Part shown: piece after piece, positions 42,935-54,472 of the stretch | Layout of the letters: each line of letters starts with the position of its first letter | Numbering within the stretch: position 1 is the stretch's first letter | DNA from: Drosophila pseudoobscura | Lineage: Eukaryota > Arthropoda > Insecta > Diptera > Drosophilidae | Length of the DNA stretch: 64,000 nt | NCBI RefSeq assembly: GCF_009870125.1 | Contig: NC_046683.1 | Coordinates: forward strand, 19,105,001 to 19,169,000 | Direction: 5' to 3' | Position numbers and translations under genes: made by a program | Notes under the pieces: model-generated | Told to the model about the DNA's origin: nothing | Database searches by the model: none | Seen by the model: the letters and a program-made list of their open reading frames with translations, nothing else

Positions 42935-43440
42935 AATAAATCGTCGAAAGTAGGGTGCACATGCCAGGCTGCCCCAGAAATTAAGATCAGTGTGCCGAAA
43001 AGCCGAAAAATAATTGATTCTCCAAAGATAAACCCGGTTTCATAATTTATATGATAAATTAACCTTTGCTTCATCAAATAGAACGTTGAATCTGGTAACC
43101 ATAAGGTACAAACTTGCCAATTCAGGAAAACAATTTTTAACAAATGCTATTCGCTTATGGAATGAATTACCTTTCAATATTAAAAATATTAGTAGAGCAA
43201 CGCAATTTAGGGATAAACTAGAAAAACACTTGATAAACCCATAAAAAAAAAATAAATAAATAAGTAAATAAAAATAAATAATAAAAATAATAATAATAAT
43301 AAAAAATAATAATAAAAAAAAATAAATAAATAAAAAAAAATAAAATAGGAAAAAAACAACAAAAAAAAATTAGAATTAGTATTAGTATTAATAATACAAA
43401 TATTAGTCATAATAATAAAAATATTAGTCATACCAAAAAT
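42935..43440 (+). mobile_element. Jockey/CR1-type LINE 3' end with (TAAA)n tail
   Basis: At about 43,085-43,240 the plus strand reads ANSGKQFLTNAIRLWNELPF then NIKNISRATQFRDKLEKHLI, the C-terminal end of a Jockey/CR1-like ORF2 (typically RLWNxLPxxIK). It is followed by about 170 bases of AAATAAATAAT-type tail. Only the 3' end is present. Confidence 0.7.
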
Positions 43441-43858
43441 GTTAGAATAAGAAAATCATTCTGCTTAAAGCATACAACTACATACATATGTGAACTCCAT
43501 GTGACTAGCGCTTTAACATAAAGTAGGAATACTGTTGCGTTAGGAATATATATACAAATAAATACAAAATGGGGAAAGGTAATTACATAACCCCCCCGCT
43601 TTGACATGTGGCTGATACAATTTTTCTTCGCCAAAAGGAGCCTGAGCTTTGCCAGTCGATCTCGGCTTTTCTCCAGTGTAATTTAATATTGAAGAAAGTT
43701 ATCCAACGGAGGTCAAACTTCTGCCGCACAACGAAAATTTGCGATCAACCTTATTTTTGACCTTGGCAGAGGACATGCAGTTGCCTCTGAAATTCTATGT
43801 CGTGGCCTGGATAGGCACAGACACAACCATATCGGATGTCTTCAAGGAAAAATGATTG

Positions 43859-43878
43859 ACACACACACAAACACACAC
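43859..43878 (+). repeat. AC microsatellite, entry point of the R1 chain
   Basis: ACACACACAAACACACAC directly precedes the first truncated R1-clade element, as expected of elements that insert into ACAY repeats. Confidence 0.8.
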
Positions 43879-44708
43879 TACGCTAGGCTACAACTGGCCG
43901 ACCACAAAACGGAAGTAGTCCTGATCAGAAGCCGCAGAAAAACCGAAACAGCGCTGGTGAACGTGGGAACTTGCAGGATAGAGTCCGTGAGAGCCATACG
44001 GTACCTGGGAGTGATGCTTGACACACGGCTATGCTTTCGTGAGCACCTCAGCCAGGTGAGCATAAGAGCTGCGGCGCTGGGTAGGGCACTAAACAAAATA
44101 ATGCTCAACACGAGGGGCCCGAAGGACGGCGGCTCCTACTACACAACGTGCTAAAGGCGACAGTACTATACGGTGCAGCGGTCTGGGCTAAGGCGGCCAA
44201 CACAAAAGCATATATGAGGAAGATTCAGGCAACATATCGGCTGAGAGCCCTGTGAGTATGCAGTGCATTCCGCACGATATCCGACGACACGGCTCTGATC
44301 ATTGCTGGGACGGCACCAATCGACCTTTTAGCAAGGGAGGCGGCCAAAATATACTCGCAGCGAAGAGATATACCGCCGGCGGAGCCAAATAGGGACGCTA
44401 TCGGACAACGGGAGCGGCAGCAAACAATGGCCGAGTGGCAGCGCAGATGGACGGAGTCGACGAAGGGGAGATGGACGCACACCCTAATCCCAAGAGTCGA
44501 AGAGTGGTGCAAGCGAAGTCACGGGAGTGTAAACTTCTACCTGACGCAACTCTTAAGCGGCCACGGTTGCTTTAAAGCATACTTGCATAGGTTTGGCCAC
44601 GAAATAGACGGAGAGTGTCCTGCCTGCGACGGAACGCCAGAGGACGCGGAGCACATTCTCTTCAACTGCGCGAGATTCGAAGCGGAGAGAGAGAGTATGG
44701 AGGACTGA
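43879..44708 (+). pseudogene. R1-clade ORF2, thumb and C-terminal domain
   Basis: LADHKTEVVLIRSRRKTETA, RAIRYLGVMLDTRLCFREHL, then after frame changes AVWAKAANTKAYMRK, and from 44,427 MAEWQRRWTESTKGRWTHTL with the zinc cluster CPACDGTPEDAEHILFNC. About three breaks. No RT catalytic core is left. Confidence 0.82.
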
Positions 44709-45044
44709 TGTGGAGAAAGGCTGACAAAGGAAACACTGGTGAGAGCGATGCTGGAAGACACGCAAATGAGATGCTGTATGCAACTTTGCGTGCCTAGCAA
44801 TGCGTAAGCTACGCGAGGCCGAGCGCGCCAGAAGACGGCAGACAGAAGGGGCATAGAGTGCCCGCCCGGGCCCTGCGACGCAATACTTGACGGTCGTCCC
44901 GCAGGAGCACCTGGCAAACCAAACCTACCTACTTAAACACCTAATACTTCTTTCTATACTACTAATTCTATCCTGCTGTATATATCATGTAAACGCTTTT
45001 CCCTTCCGTTTTTCACTACCTAATAAAATATGGAATAAAAAAAA
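43879..45044 (+). mobile_element. R1-clade LINE b, 5'-truncated
   Basis: Starts in the thumb of RT after an AC microsatellite and runs through the C-terminal domain, a 3' UTR and an A-rich end at about 45,032-45,044. It is followed by ACACACACATACACATT and another R1 element. The 3' UTR holds a hairpin at 44,872-44,905 (arms CCTGCG/CGCAGG). Confidence 0.85.
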
Positions 45045-45062
45045 GACACACACATACACATT
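45045..45062 (+). repeat. ACAY junction repeat 1
   Basis: GACACACACATACACATT between R1 elements b and c; almost the same string lies between c and d. Confidence 0.85.
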
Positions 45063-45364
45063 GCGAATGAAGAAGCTTCACACGAGCATCAAGAAGCAAG
45101 CCAAGCATCAGCAGCGGGCAGAAGCGCCAGGCAGGAAGGCCTCGACGCCGCAGTCCTGTGCTCAAAATGCTCGCAGAGCACTAAGAGCATGAGCATGGAC
45201 AAAAAGCAGCAGACGACAGTCTGGAAGAAGGATGCCGCGGCGCAAACGGAGCCGTGGCGTAGGCTAAGCCAGCCACTGGTGGATCCGGGTCCCCCCCTCC
45301 CCCCACGCGCCCAAGGCAGCCAAAAGGCGCCAACGCAACCAGGAGGCCGCAGAAGAAAGCCCCG

Positions 45365-45850
45365 TTGCCGCCACAAGAAGACGTGGCGACGCCCAGCGTT
45401 ATGAGCCAGACTAAGAGCCCCGAGATTTCGGTCAGCGGATGGAGGGTGGTGGCCAAGAAGACGAGGGCAGCTAAGAAGCCGGCTAGGAAACCTCACCACC
45501 CGGACGCCGTGGTCGTCGAGTCGAAAGGAAAAACCTACAGCGAAGTGCTGGCCCTGGTTACCCGGAGAGAAGACGGTCAGCTTCAGGACCTGAGTACGAG
45601 CGTCAACAAGGTCCGCCGTACCGCAAATGGTAACCTGCTCCTTGAGCTGAACAGAGGCGATAAAGAAAGCGCAACAAAGATTAAGGAGAGCCTCGAATCG
45701 GTACTGGATGGAGTAGCGGAGGTACGAGCCCTTTCCGAAGACACGAAGACGAGGGTGCTAGCGATCAGCGACCTGGACCCGCTAGTAACCACGGAGGACC
45801 TTGTCAAGGCCTTAGAGGAAATGTCTGCTAGAAGGTACCTTCCCCGATAG
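45365..45850 (+). pseudogene. R1-clade ORF1 (gag-like), middle part
   Basis: GWRVVAKKTRAAKK, GKTYSEVLALVTRREDGQL and KVRRTANGNLLLELNRG align with ORF1 of element g. The frame runs over the deletion point and ends in RT sequence read out of frame. The zinc knuckles are lost. The upstream part lies in another frame (QTTVWKKDAAAQTEPW at about 45,208-45,255). Confidence 0.8.
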
Positions 45851-47489
45851 GTGGAAGATTCAAAAGCTACTGCTGCTCAACAAGCCAGGGAAACCACCAG
45901 GCGAGCCTTCCTCGTACAGACCAATTTGTCTCCTGGACAACGCGGGGAAGGTATGCGAAAAGCTCATTGCACGTAGGCTCAGCCGTGCCATTGAAGATGA
46001 CGGCGGCTTGTCGCCCAACCAGTATGGCTTCCGGAAAGGCAGATCAACCCTGGATGCCATTGGCATAGTCACCAACATAGCGGAGAATGCAATAAGTGGG
46101 ACTCGCTGGAGAGCGGGCCAAAAGCAGTACTGCCTGTTGGTTACCCTAGATATAAAAAACGCGTTCAACTCTTCGGACTGGGGTAAAACGATAGAAGCCC
46201 TACGGAGGCTACGGATCCCCGAATACCTCCTGAGAATAGTGGACAGCTACCTCATCGAGAGGGTGCTGCTGTACGAGACGAGCGAAGGGATAAGATCATA
46301 TAGAGTGACTGCTGGAGTCCCGCAGGGGTCGGTGCTGGGGCCGCTCCTGTGGAATACGATGTATGATGGAGTTCTGCGACTGAACCTTCCCGAGGGCACG
46401 ACGGTCGTCGGGTTTGCCGATGACGTCGCCATCGTAGTGGTAGCCAAGGACCTTGCAGCAGTTGAAGCAGCTGCAAACGGGGCAATCCGTGCCATGGAGA
46501 CGTGGCTCGCCATAGCGGGATTACAGCTAGCGTCCCATAAGACCGAGGCTGTTCTGATTAGCAGCAGGAAGAAGGTGGAGACGGCCCGAGTGTCGGTCGG
46601 CGGACACGACATTACATCGTAAAGGGCGCTTAAATACCTAGGAGTTATGCTGGACACTAGGCTTTCATTTAGAGAGCACTTGGAGTATGCCAACACAAAG
46701 GCCGCAAAGACTTGCCGAGCACTCTCGCGAGTCCTGGTCAACACCAGGGGGCCAAAGTAAGCAAGGAGGAAGCTGATCACCAGCGTCGTCTCCTCTCAGC
46801 TCCTGTATGCTGCCGCAGTGTGGTCCAAAGCGACGAAGGTGCCGAGCTATATGCGAGGAGTTGAAGCAACGCACCGCTTATGTGCCATCAGGATCTCCTG
46901 CGCGTTTAGAACCATATCCGACGACGCAGCACTGGTCAACGCGGGACTAGTCCCAATAACAGAGCAAGCGAGGGAAAGGGCCGAGGTGTACGAGCTATCT
47001 CGCAGGGACACCCACAATCCTCCCACCGGAGTCGAGAGAGAATCACCCAGGCACGAGACCGTCAGGAGGTGGCAGATGAAGTGGGATTCCTCGACTAAAG
47101 GACGCTGGACCCACCGGCTTATTCCGGATATCAAGCTGTGGTTGGAGAGGAAGCACGGACAGGTGGACTTCCACCTTACTCAGATGCTGAGCGGTCACGG
47201 ATGCTTCAGATCGTAGCTGAAGCGGTTTGGACACGAAACGGAGGACTGGTGCCCATCATGTGGTCGAGGTATCGTGGAGGACGGTCACCACGTCTTCTTT
47301 GAATGCCACCGTTTCGAGTACGAGAGGCGCCAGCTAGAGGATGAGCTAGCCACCAGCATTAGCGTCGGAGGAATCGTGCCGCTCATGGTAGCGAATCCCA
47401 AGGCGTGGGATGCCACCACTAGGTTCGCCGCCACTATAATTCGCGAACTACGGAGAGCAGAGAGGGAAAGGAAAGTGTCGGAGGAGTAA
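45829..47489 (+). pseudogene. R1-clade ORF2 RT and C-terminal domain
   Basis: RT is open from 46,008 to 46,622: NQYGFRKGRSTLDAIG, VTLDIKNAFNSSDW, GVPQGSVLGPLLWNTMYDG and GFADDVAIVVVAKDL, so both catalytic blocks are intact. Single in-frame stops follow near 46,620, 46,758 and 47,215. The C-terminal domain has TKGRWTHRLIPDIKLWLERK and the zinc cluster CPSCGRGIVEDGHHVFFEC, and the frame ends in RKVSEE with a stop at 47,487. Upstream of 46,008 the RT start lies in other frames. Confidence 0.85.
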
Positions 47490-47499
47490 GGAGGAACGG

Positions 47500-47530
47500 C
47501 TGTGCGAAGCAATGCTTTGTGGCCGTACAG
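47500..47530 (+). other. 3' UTR hairpin of R1 LINE c
   Basis: Arms CTGTGC and GTACAG enclose GAAGCAATGCTTT. Elements b and g have a hairpin at the same place with different arm sequences. Confidence 0.6.
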
Positions 47531-47651
47531 CATAGCTACTCCCCATTACCACACCAACAAACCACAGTCCCAGACCCTCACAACTAGTTGCTAACCTTAT
47601 ATAAGTACTAGTATTAAAGCATAATAAAAGTAATTGAATAAAAAAAAAAAA

Positions 47652-47666
47652 ACACACATACACATT
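47652..47666 (+). repeat. ACAY junction repeat 2
   Basis: ACACACATACACATT between R1 elements c and d. Confidence 0.85.
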
Positions 47667-47679
47667 AAGGATCATCCAA

Positions 47680-48433
47680 CTGAACCTTAACCATTGCAGG
47701 GTGGCCCAAGACCTTCTCACAAAATCCGTTACAGAGCTCAACATGGACCTGGCACTGCTGAGCGTGCTACAAGACCCTGAGATCCAACACGTGGGTCATG
47801 GATCAATCGGGGAAAGCGGCAATCTGGATGTGCGGCAAACCGGCACAGCACCTAGACGGAGTTAAAAGATCCAAAGGATACGTACGAGGGAGGCTGAAAG
47901 ACCTATGGGTATACAGCTGTTACCTACCAACCAGCTGGTCACTCGAAGAGTTCAGCGACACAATCGACAAATTGGCAGATGACATCAGAGCACACTCGCC
48001 GTCGCTAGTAGCTGGGGACTTCAACGCCTGGGCAACGGAATGGGAGTCAGCAACAACGAATGCCAGGGGCCGTGTCTTAGTGGAGGCTTTTGCCTCCCTG
48101 GACATAGTCCTAAAAAACGCTGGTTCCAACCCAACATTCAGCAGAGCAGGTACCACAGCCATCATAGACCTCACCTACATAAGTACTCGACTAGCAGCGA
48201 GCACGTTATGGCAGATCAGCGAGCAGTACACCGCGAGCGACCACAGCGCTATCCTCTGCAGCATCCAGACCAAAAGAGCCACCCAGAGTATCGCTACGAG
48301 GGGGCACTACAAAGAAACCACGCTGAACACACCAGCCTTCAGGGCAGCCCTAGCAGGACTAGCCGAGGTGGAAGGCGAAGACGATCTAGTGGCACAAGTC
48401 ATGGGACAACTCGGCTATGGCCATAGGCCATAG
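47680..48433 (+). pseudogene. R1-clade endonuclease domain
   Basis: QLNLNHCRVAQDLLTKSV (frame broken before 47,798), then open from 47,798: VYSCYLPTSWSLEEFSDTID, LVAGDFNAWATEW, SRAGTTAIIDLTYIS and YTASDHSAIL, the full set of APE-type motifs. It stops at 48,431 in a tandem duplication GGCCATAGGCCATAGGCC, which breaks the link to RT. Confidence 0.85.
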
Positions 48434-48445
48434 GCCGGTATACTG

Positions 48446-50545
48446 GTGGAACCAGGCAATCGAAGAGACCCGCCACGCATGCATAGGCGCCAGAAGAGCA
48501 TCCACAGATCCCGCGGAACAGCAGACTTTCAGGCTCTCAAGGAAATCTACACCCGAAGAAGGAAGGCACTGAAGAAGGAAATCAAAAATAGTAAAAAACT
48601 AAGTTTCTTAGATCTCTGTGACGAAGCCGAAAACGATCTCTGGGGTAAAGCCTACAAGGTGGTCATGAAGAAGACCGGCGCATTCAAGCACGCGGCACCA
48701 ACAGGAGCGGAAAAAATGGAGGCAATCGTCAAGCACCTATTCCCAGCGCAGGACACGCAGGTAGACAGGATTACGAGTACGGGACACCAAGAACCCCGAG
48801 TGACCCCGCAAGAGTTGGCAAAACTAGTAAAGAGAGTGCCAAACTGCAAGGAACCAGGACCAGACGGCATCCCAAATCGGGCCCTCAAGCTGGCTATTAG
48901 CCTACACCCGATGATCTTTGCGCAGACCTATACCAAATGTCTCACAGATGGATGCTTTCCTGGAAGATGGAAGAAGCAAAAGTTGGTGCTCATACCAAAA
49001 CCTGGGAAAGACACGGAGGACCCATCGGCATACAGGCCTATCTGCCTCCTGGACGGCTCAGGTAAGATGCTGGAAAGCATAATCAGCGCAAGGTTAACTG
49101 AGGCAATCGAGGCCGCTGATGGACTTTCCGACAGCCAGTACGGCTTTAGGACGGCTCGCTCTACCTCGGATGCGAAAGACAAGGTGTGCGGCACTGCCAG
49201 AAAGGCCTTGGAAGGCACACGATGGCTCGGCGGGGCCAAAAAATACTGTCTGGTGGCAACACCGGACATGAAAAACGCCTTTAACTCGGCATCCTGGAGC
49301 AGGATAATGTCCTCCCTGCGCACACTCGAAATCCCCAGTGACTACCTGGATAACAGATGGCTGATTTACGACACGGAAGATGGCACTCGCTCATACTCCA
49401 TCACGGGAGGAGTCCCACAAGGATCTGTACTGGGACCTCTACTGTGGAATACCATGTGCGATGGAATTCTTCGCCTCAACTTCCAGCAAGGAGTCGAAAT
49501 CGTGGGGTTCGCTGACGATGTCGTGGTGACGGTCACGAAGAAAACCCTCGCGGAGACCGAGAGCTATATGAACGAGGCAATTGGAATCATAAGCGACTGG
49601 CTAGACCTGGCAGGCCTCAAGCTAGCCGAGCACAAGACGGAAGCGCTTCTCATCAGTAGCAGGAAACAGGTGGAAACGGCGAGGATAACCGTAGGAGGAG
49701 CCTCAATTACCTCAAAACGAGCGATAAGGTACCTGGGATTTATGCTGGACACCAGGCTGTCGTTTAGAGAACACCTGCAGCAGACACACCAGAAGGCACA
49801 CGGCGTACTCATGGCGGTTTCCCTAATGATGCTGAACCACAGATGCCCAAAGTCAACGAGTTGGAGACTGCTATTTAACGTGGCTAAGTCATCCATACTA
49901 TACGCAGCGCCAATATGGGCCCAGGCCACGAGGACCAGGAGCTACACTAAGGGCATTGAGTCGGACTTCAGACTCGGAGTCCTGCGGGTTAGCTCGGCGT
50001 TCCGTACTGTCTCCACAGAGGCAATAATGGTAATAAGCGGCATACCACCAGTAGAGCTCGCAGCGAAGGAAGCCAGCGAAATCCACATGGGAAGAAAGGC
50101 CGCCAACACACAGGCAGACGCTAGAACGGTTAAGACCAGGGCGAGGGCTGAATGTCTCGAGAGCTGGCAACTCAGATGGGATAATGATGTAACCGGCCGT
50201 TGGACCCACCGACTAATCCCCAACATTGCAGCATGGATGAATCGGCGGCATGGAGAACTTACGTTCTCGCTGACACAAGTTCTCAGCGGCCACGGGTGCT
50301 TTAAAGTGTACCTCTACCGCTTTGACCACGAGGAAGATGGGCTGTGCAGCTGCTGCGGAATAATAGAAAACGCTGAGCATGTCCTGACCGCATGCGCCAG
50401 ATTCTCAGAGGCCCGCAGGCGAGCAGAAGGCACCCTAGGGGTGCCCATTACAGTGAAAGGTTTGGTACCAAGGAAGCTGGAAAACCAAGCAAATTGGACG
50501 GCGATATGCAGTCTTGCAACAGAAATCGCTTCGGAATTGAGGGAG
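48446..50545 (+). pseudogene. R1-clade RT and C-terminal domain, long open frame
   Basis: Open for about 700 codons of ORF2: KEPGPDGIPNRALKLA, LVLIPKPGKDTEDPSAYRPI, QYGFRTARSTSDA, TPDMKNAFNSASW, GGVPQGSVLGPLLWN and GFADDVVVTV (about 49,504-49,530), then TGRWTHRLIPNIAAWMNRRH and CSCCGIIENAEHVLTAC. The first 25 or so codons are in a shifted frame, and a few residues are missing at about 49,347 (YLDNRWLIYDTEDG). The frame runs on to 50,728, but the part after 50,545 is ORF1 of the next element read out of frame. Confidence 0.85.
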
Positions 50546-51767
50546 AAATGGCTTTCCAAAAAGCCTCAAAGGTGGCCCGAACACCGCCACACAGCTTTGC
50601 CAGTGGGGCCACACAGGACGGCGGCAAGGGCACTGATACTCCGAAGAGGACGAGGGACCCCCCTACACCATCGAGTAGCGTTAGAAAAACCCCCCCCAAG
50701 CGAAGCAGGAACCGCGTACAGGACATAGACGAGATTGAAGCAGATGAACGAGAAGGGTCAGAGGTCGATCAACATGGCCATCAAGAAGATGGTAGCACGC
50801 ATGAAGGAGTTGCAAGTGGAAGTCAAATCCCACCTGCAGGCGCCAGAGGATAAAAGGGCAGCGTCAGGAGGATGCCAGTGCCATGAAAAGCGCGCGCGGA
50901 AGGCCCCGGCAAGGCCACCGAGCTGACACCACTCGACAAGAGGAAACCAAGATGCAGTGCGGCAAGACGGAAGACACCAACCCTACACAGAAGTGGAGTG
51001 AGGTGAGAGGCAGGCGTGCGAAACGCAAGCAGACAGGCTGACCAGACGCAGTGCTGGTCAACTGCACCGAGGAGGCATCATACGCCGACATCCTCAAACT
51101 GGTGAAGGCAGCACCAACGCTCCAGAACCTCAAAAACAAGGTTCAGGGCATCAGGAAGACAGCCTCGGGCGAGCTGCTTCAAAGGATGCAACAATCCTCA
51201 GACCCCGCCACCCAGGAGCTACAGATGGCCATCCAGGCAGCGCTTGGGGACAAGGCAGCCGTGAAGGCCATGCAGGAGACAGTCGCAGCTGAGGTACTCA
51301 ACATAGACGAGCTCACGACAGGCGACGAGGTATGTGAGGCCATAGCTGCAGCGATTGACGGCGACTTACCACAAGGAGCAGTACCGTACATGCGGAAAGC
51401 ATATGGCGCAACGCAGGTAGCTACGCTGAACCTTCAGCCCGCACTCGCAAAGAAGCTCCTGGAGTTCAGAAAAGTTCGGATCGGCTGGGTTGTCTGCCGC
51501 GTGCGGCAACGGATTGCGCCAACCCGCTGCTTCAAGTGCATGGCCTATGGACACACTGCAGCCAGGTACAGATCCAAGTGGCCTGTTTCAAGCGATGCAT
51601 GTTACAAATGTGGTGGGGAGGGGCACAAGCACAACCAGTGCAGCAACCCGCCAATGTGCATACTATGCGCTGGCAAGCCAGGAGACGTCCGCTCAGCAGC
51701 CCACTCGGCCCTCAGCCGCAGCTGCCCTGAGTATAAGAAGGCACTAGCCAAACTGGTTGATGGTTAA
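50546..51767 (+). pseudogene. R1-clade ORF1 with zinc knuckles
   Basis: N-terminal part TPKRTRDPPTPSSSVRKTPP, a helix-like part NMAIKKMVARMKELQVEV (another frame) and from 51,051 a 239-codon open part ending in knuckles: CFKCMAYGHTAARYR (last Cys replaced), CYKCGGEGHKHNQC (intact) and CILCAGKPGDVRSAAH...SC. It binds element RNA in related LINEs. Its TAA (51,765) overlaps the ORF2 ATG (51,760), the tight ORF1-ORF2 overlap usual for R1. Confidence 0.83.
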
Positions 51768-52311
51768 TCTCCTGCAGCTCAACCTAAACCACTGCCGAGC
51801 TGCTCAGGATCTGTTGGCGCAAACAGTCTTGGAGCAGAAGATCGACATAGCGCTACTCAGCGAGCCCTACGGCAAAAAACCCGAAGGAGTCTGGCAGCAA
51901 AGCTCAGACGGAGGAGCAGCAATCTGGAGCTGTGGCCCACAACCAGGCCAACTTACCCACAGAGCATCCAGAATGGGATATGTGAGAGCTAAGCACAGCG
52001 GGACTTTTGTCTACAGCTGCTACATAGCAGCAAGGTTCACGCAGCAGGAGTATGAGGCGATCATCAGCAACATCGCTAACGACGCACGAGGCATATCGCC
52101 GGTCCTGATAGCGGGCGACTTTAACGCCTGGGCCACGACTTGGGGCAGCGCCAAGAACACACCCCGTGGGACATCGCTCCTGGACGAGTTTGCAAGCCTG
52201 AACGTCTGTCTCTTCAACACAGGAACCACACCAACGTTCAGCAAAGCAGGTCGGGAGTCTATTATAGACCTCACCTATGTAAGTTCAGAGCTCGCACGCC
52301 ACGCGAAGTGA
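51760..52311 (+). pseudogene. R1-clade ORF2 endonuclease domain
   Basis: LLQLNLNHCRAAQDLLAQTV, LLSEPYG, VYSCYIAARFTQQEYE, LIAGDFNAWATTWGS, KAGRESIIDLTYVS: about 184 residues of APE-type endonuclease ending in a stop before YTHGDHLAVM (the final SDH-type motif, here GDH). Confidence 0.85.
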
Positions 52312-54472
52312 CAAGTGCTGAGTGCTTACACCCATGGCGACCACTTAGCTGTAATGACGGAAACCTTTGCACCCAGGAACACAGCAAGGATACTGCGGGC
52401 GCTCCAGACCGGGTACAAGGAGGAAAGCCTGAGCAGAGCCGCGCTCCTCTCGGCAGCAGAAAACCTAAGCGCCGCCGGGGATGCTGAAGCATCCGCGCTT
52501 GCCGTTTACAGGACCGTCAAAGCGGGGAAAAAAGAAAGATCGGAGGAAGCAGGCACCGGCCAGTACCGTGGTGGAATGAGCACATTGCCAAGGCCAGGAG
52601 GGAGAGCTGCGCAGCTCGGCGTGCCTACCAGCGAGCAAGAGGCTCCGCCCAATTTGGCAGAAATGGCGCGGCATTCAAGGCCAAAAGAAAAGAGCTGAAG
52701 GAGGCCATCAGAAGCAGCAAACTCAAATGCTCCAAGAAGCTCTGCGATGCGGCCGATGCGGAACCTTTTGGTGGAGCATACAAATTAGTCATGGGGAGAT
52801 TAAACAGGCAGGCTATGCCCAAGGATCCGGTACATATGAGAGAGATAGTCGGCACCCTTTTCCCTAGACAACCACCCTTACAAGAGGGAGCTAGGGTAGA
52901 AGGAGCTAGCCTGAGGGACACCACCACCATCATCACTGCCAGAGAAGTACTGGAGGCCACGGGTAAGCTGCAGATCGGGAACGCGGCAGGTCCAGATGGC
53001 GTCCCTAATGCAGCACTAAAATCCATAATTAGAGCCCATCCGGAAGCATTCGTCACAATGTACACCCAGTGCCTAGCGGAGCGGACAGTCATACGAGCAT
53101 GGAAACGGCAAAGGCTTGTTCTGATACCCAAGCCAGGCAAAGAGCTCAACGACCCATCGTCATACCGGCCGCTGTGCATGCTGAATACCATGGGCAAGAT
53201 ATTCGAGAGGATGGTATGCAACCGACTGGAGGCGGAACTGGCTGAGCGTCGCGGACTTTCCGACCTACAATTCGGGTTCCGCAAGAAGAGGAGTACCACC
53301 GACGCCATCGAGATGGTGACAAATCTTGCCAGGGAAGCCATGGCAGGAACGCGATGGGCTGGAGGCGAAAAAAAGTACTGCCTAGTATGTACACTAGACG
53401 TACGAAATGCCTTCAACTCTGCCAGCTGGAAGAGCATCCTGGAGGCCCTGACCAGGAGAGGTATATCCGAACAACTCACACGGACGCTGCGAAGCTATTT
53501 TACGGACCGCGTCCTGATCTACGACACGGAAGAAGGAGCAGAACAACACCAAATCACCGGAGGCGTCCCACAGGGCTCGGTCCTAGGGCCGATACTGTGG
53601 AACGTGATGTATGACGACATCCTGCGGCTTACATTACCGGAAGGGTGCACCCTGGTGGGCTTCGCCGACAGTGTCGAAACACGTAAGAGACGCAGAGGAG
53701 AAAACCAACGCAGCAGTCGGGATGATAGTGGCCTGGCTCGCAGCCAACGGGCTAGCATTGGCGGAGAAGAAGACGGAGGCTGTGCTAATGAGCAGCAGGA
53801 AGAAGGTCGAACAGGCATGCGTGAGAGTCGGTAGCACGATCATCAGGACCAAGCCTGCGCTAAAGTACCTAGGGGTAATGATGGATCAGAGGTTGACGTT
53901 CAAGGCCCACCTGGAATACGCCAGCGCGAAAGCGACTGCAGCAACGGCGGCCATAAGCAGGATGATGGCCAATACAGGAGGACCACGGCAGCGCAGCATG
54001 CAGCTCATTGCTGGGGTGGTCACCTCTATAATCCTATATGGATCAGCGGTGTGGGCACCAGCAATGATGGTTTCCACATACAGCAGAGACTGCAGAAGCG
54101 CATACCGATGCTGTGCCCTGAGGGTTACATGCTGCTTCCGGACGGTGTCTGAAGACGCCGCACTTGTTGTGGCAGGCATGGTCCCGCTGGATCTCCTGGC
54201 AGCTGAGCGGCAGAGCGGAGTGGAGGTAGTCAGCGAGCGGCGAGAGCGCACCATAGCCCAGTGGCAACGGCGCTGGGACCAAGCGGGGGTGGACTAGACG
54301 TCTCCTTCCCCAGCTAAGCCCATGGCTGCGAAGAAGGCACGGCCAAATGGACCATTATTTGGGCCAACTGCTGACGGGGCATGGCTGCTTCAAGCAGTAC
54401 CTGCATCGCTTTAGGCATGCTGACGACCCGTACTGCAGCTGCTGCGGGCCTGGAGTCGACGAGGATGCGATC
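52312..54472 (+). pseudogene. R1-clade ORF2 RT, catalytic FADD box lost
   Basis: The linker (52,315-52,790) is in two frames. The RT frame 52,791-53,834 has GNAAGPDGVPNAAL, LVLIPKPGKELNDPSSYRPL, QFGFRKKRSTTDAIE, TLDVRNAFNSASW and GGVPQGSVLGPILWNVMYDD. At 53,660-53,680 GFAD is followed at once by SVSKHVRDAEE in a shifted frame, so the second catalytic Asp and some residues are deleted. The thumb (53,611-54,297) follows, then a stop and the C-terminal zinc region (CSCCGPGVDEDA) up to 54,472. Confidence 0.84.

Larger units (their letters stand above)
45063..47652 (+). mobile_element. R1-clade LINE c, internally deleted
   Basis: Begins in ORF1 (RMKKLHTSIKKQ matches RMKELHSNIIESS of element g), continues to the middle of ORF1, then jumps at about 45,828 straight into RT, losing roughly 2 kb (rest of ORF1, endonuclease, start of RT). 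It ends with a 3' UTR, hairpin and A tract. Flanked on both sides by ACACATACACATT. Confidence 0.85.
47667..50545 (+). mobile_element. R1-clade LINE d, truncated at both ends
   Basis: Starts a few bases from the ORF2 start (QLNLNHC at about 47,680) right after an ACAY repeat, and ends about 12 codons before the normal ORF2 end, where ORF1 of another element begins at about 50,546. It has the longest open RT frame of the chain. Confidence 0.83.
50546..54472 (+). mobile_element. R1-clade LINE e, near-complete coding part but broken
   Basis: Starts at or near ORF1 codon 1 (EMAFQKASKVARTPP, like EKLAFRKGSMLARSP of element g), has ORF1 with zinc knuckles and ORF2 with EN and RT, and ends in the C-terminal zinc motif at 54,472, where a second RT begins. 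The 5' UTR and 3' end are missing. A different subfamily from elements c and g (CNRLEAELAERRGL). Confidence 0.82.

Noticed and set aside
43207-43431. Phe/Ile/Tyr-rich minus-strand frame
   Set aside because: Antisense of a (TAAA)n LINE tail; low complexity.
43682-43855. A 57-codon open stretch ending FYVVAWIGTDTTISDVFKEK that looks protein-like
   Set aside because: No start codon, a stop directly upstream, no valid splice phase and no family recognised. It may be an old exon piece but cannot be supported.
50546-50728. C-terminal 60 residues of the long RT frame as a novel domain
   Set aside because: The same bases in another frame encode the start of R1 ORF1, so the tail is an out-of-frame artefact.
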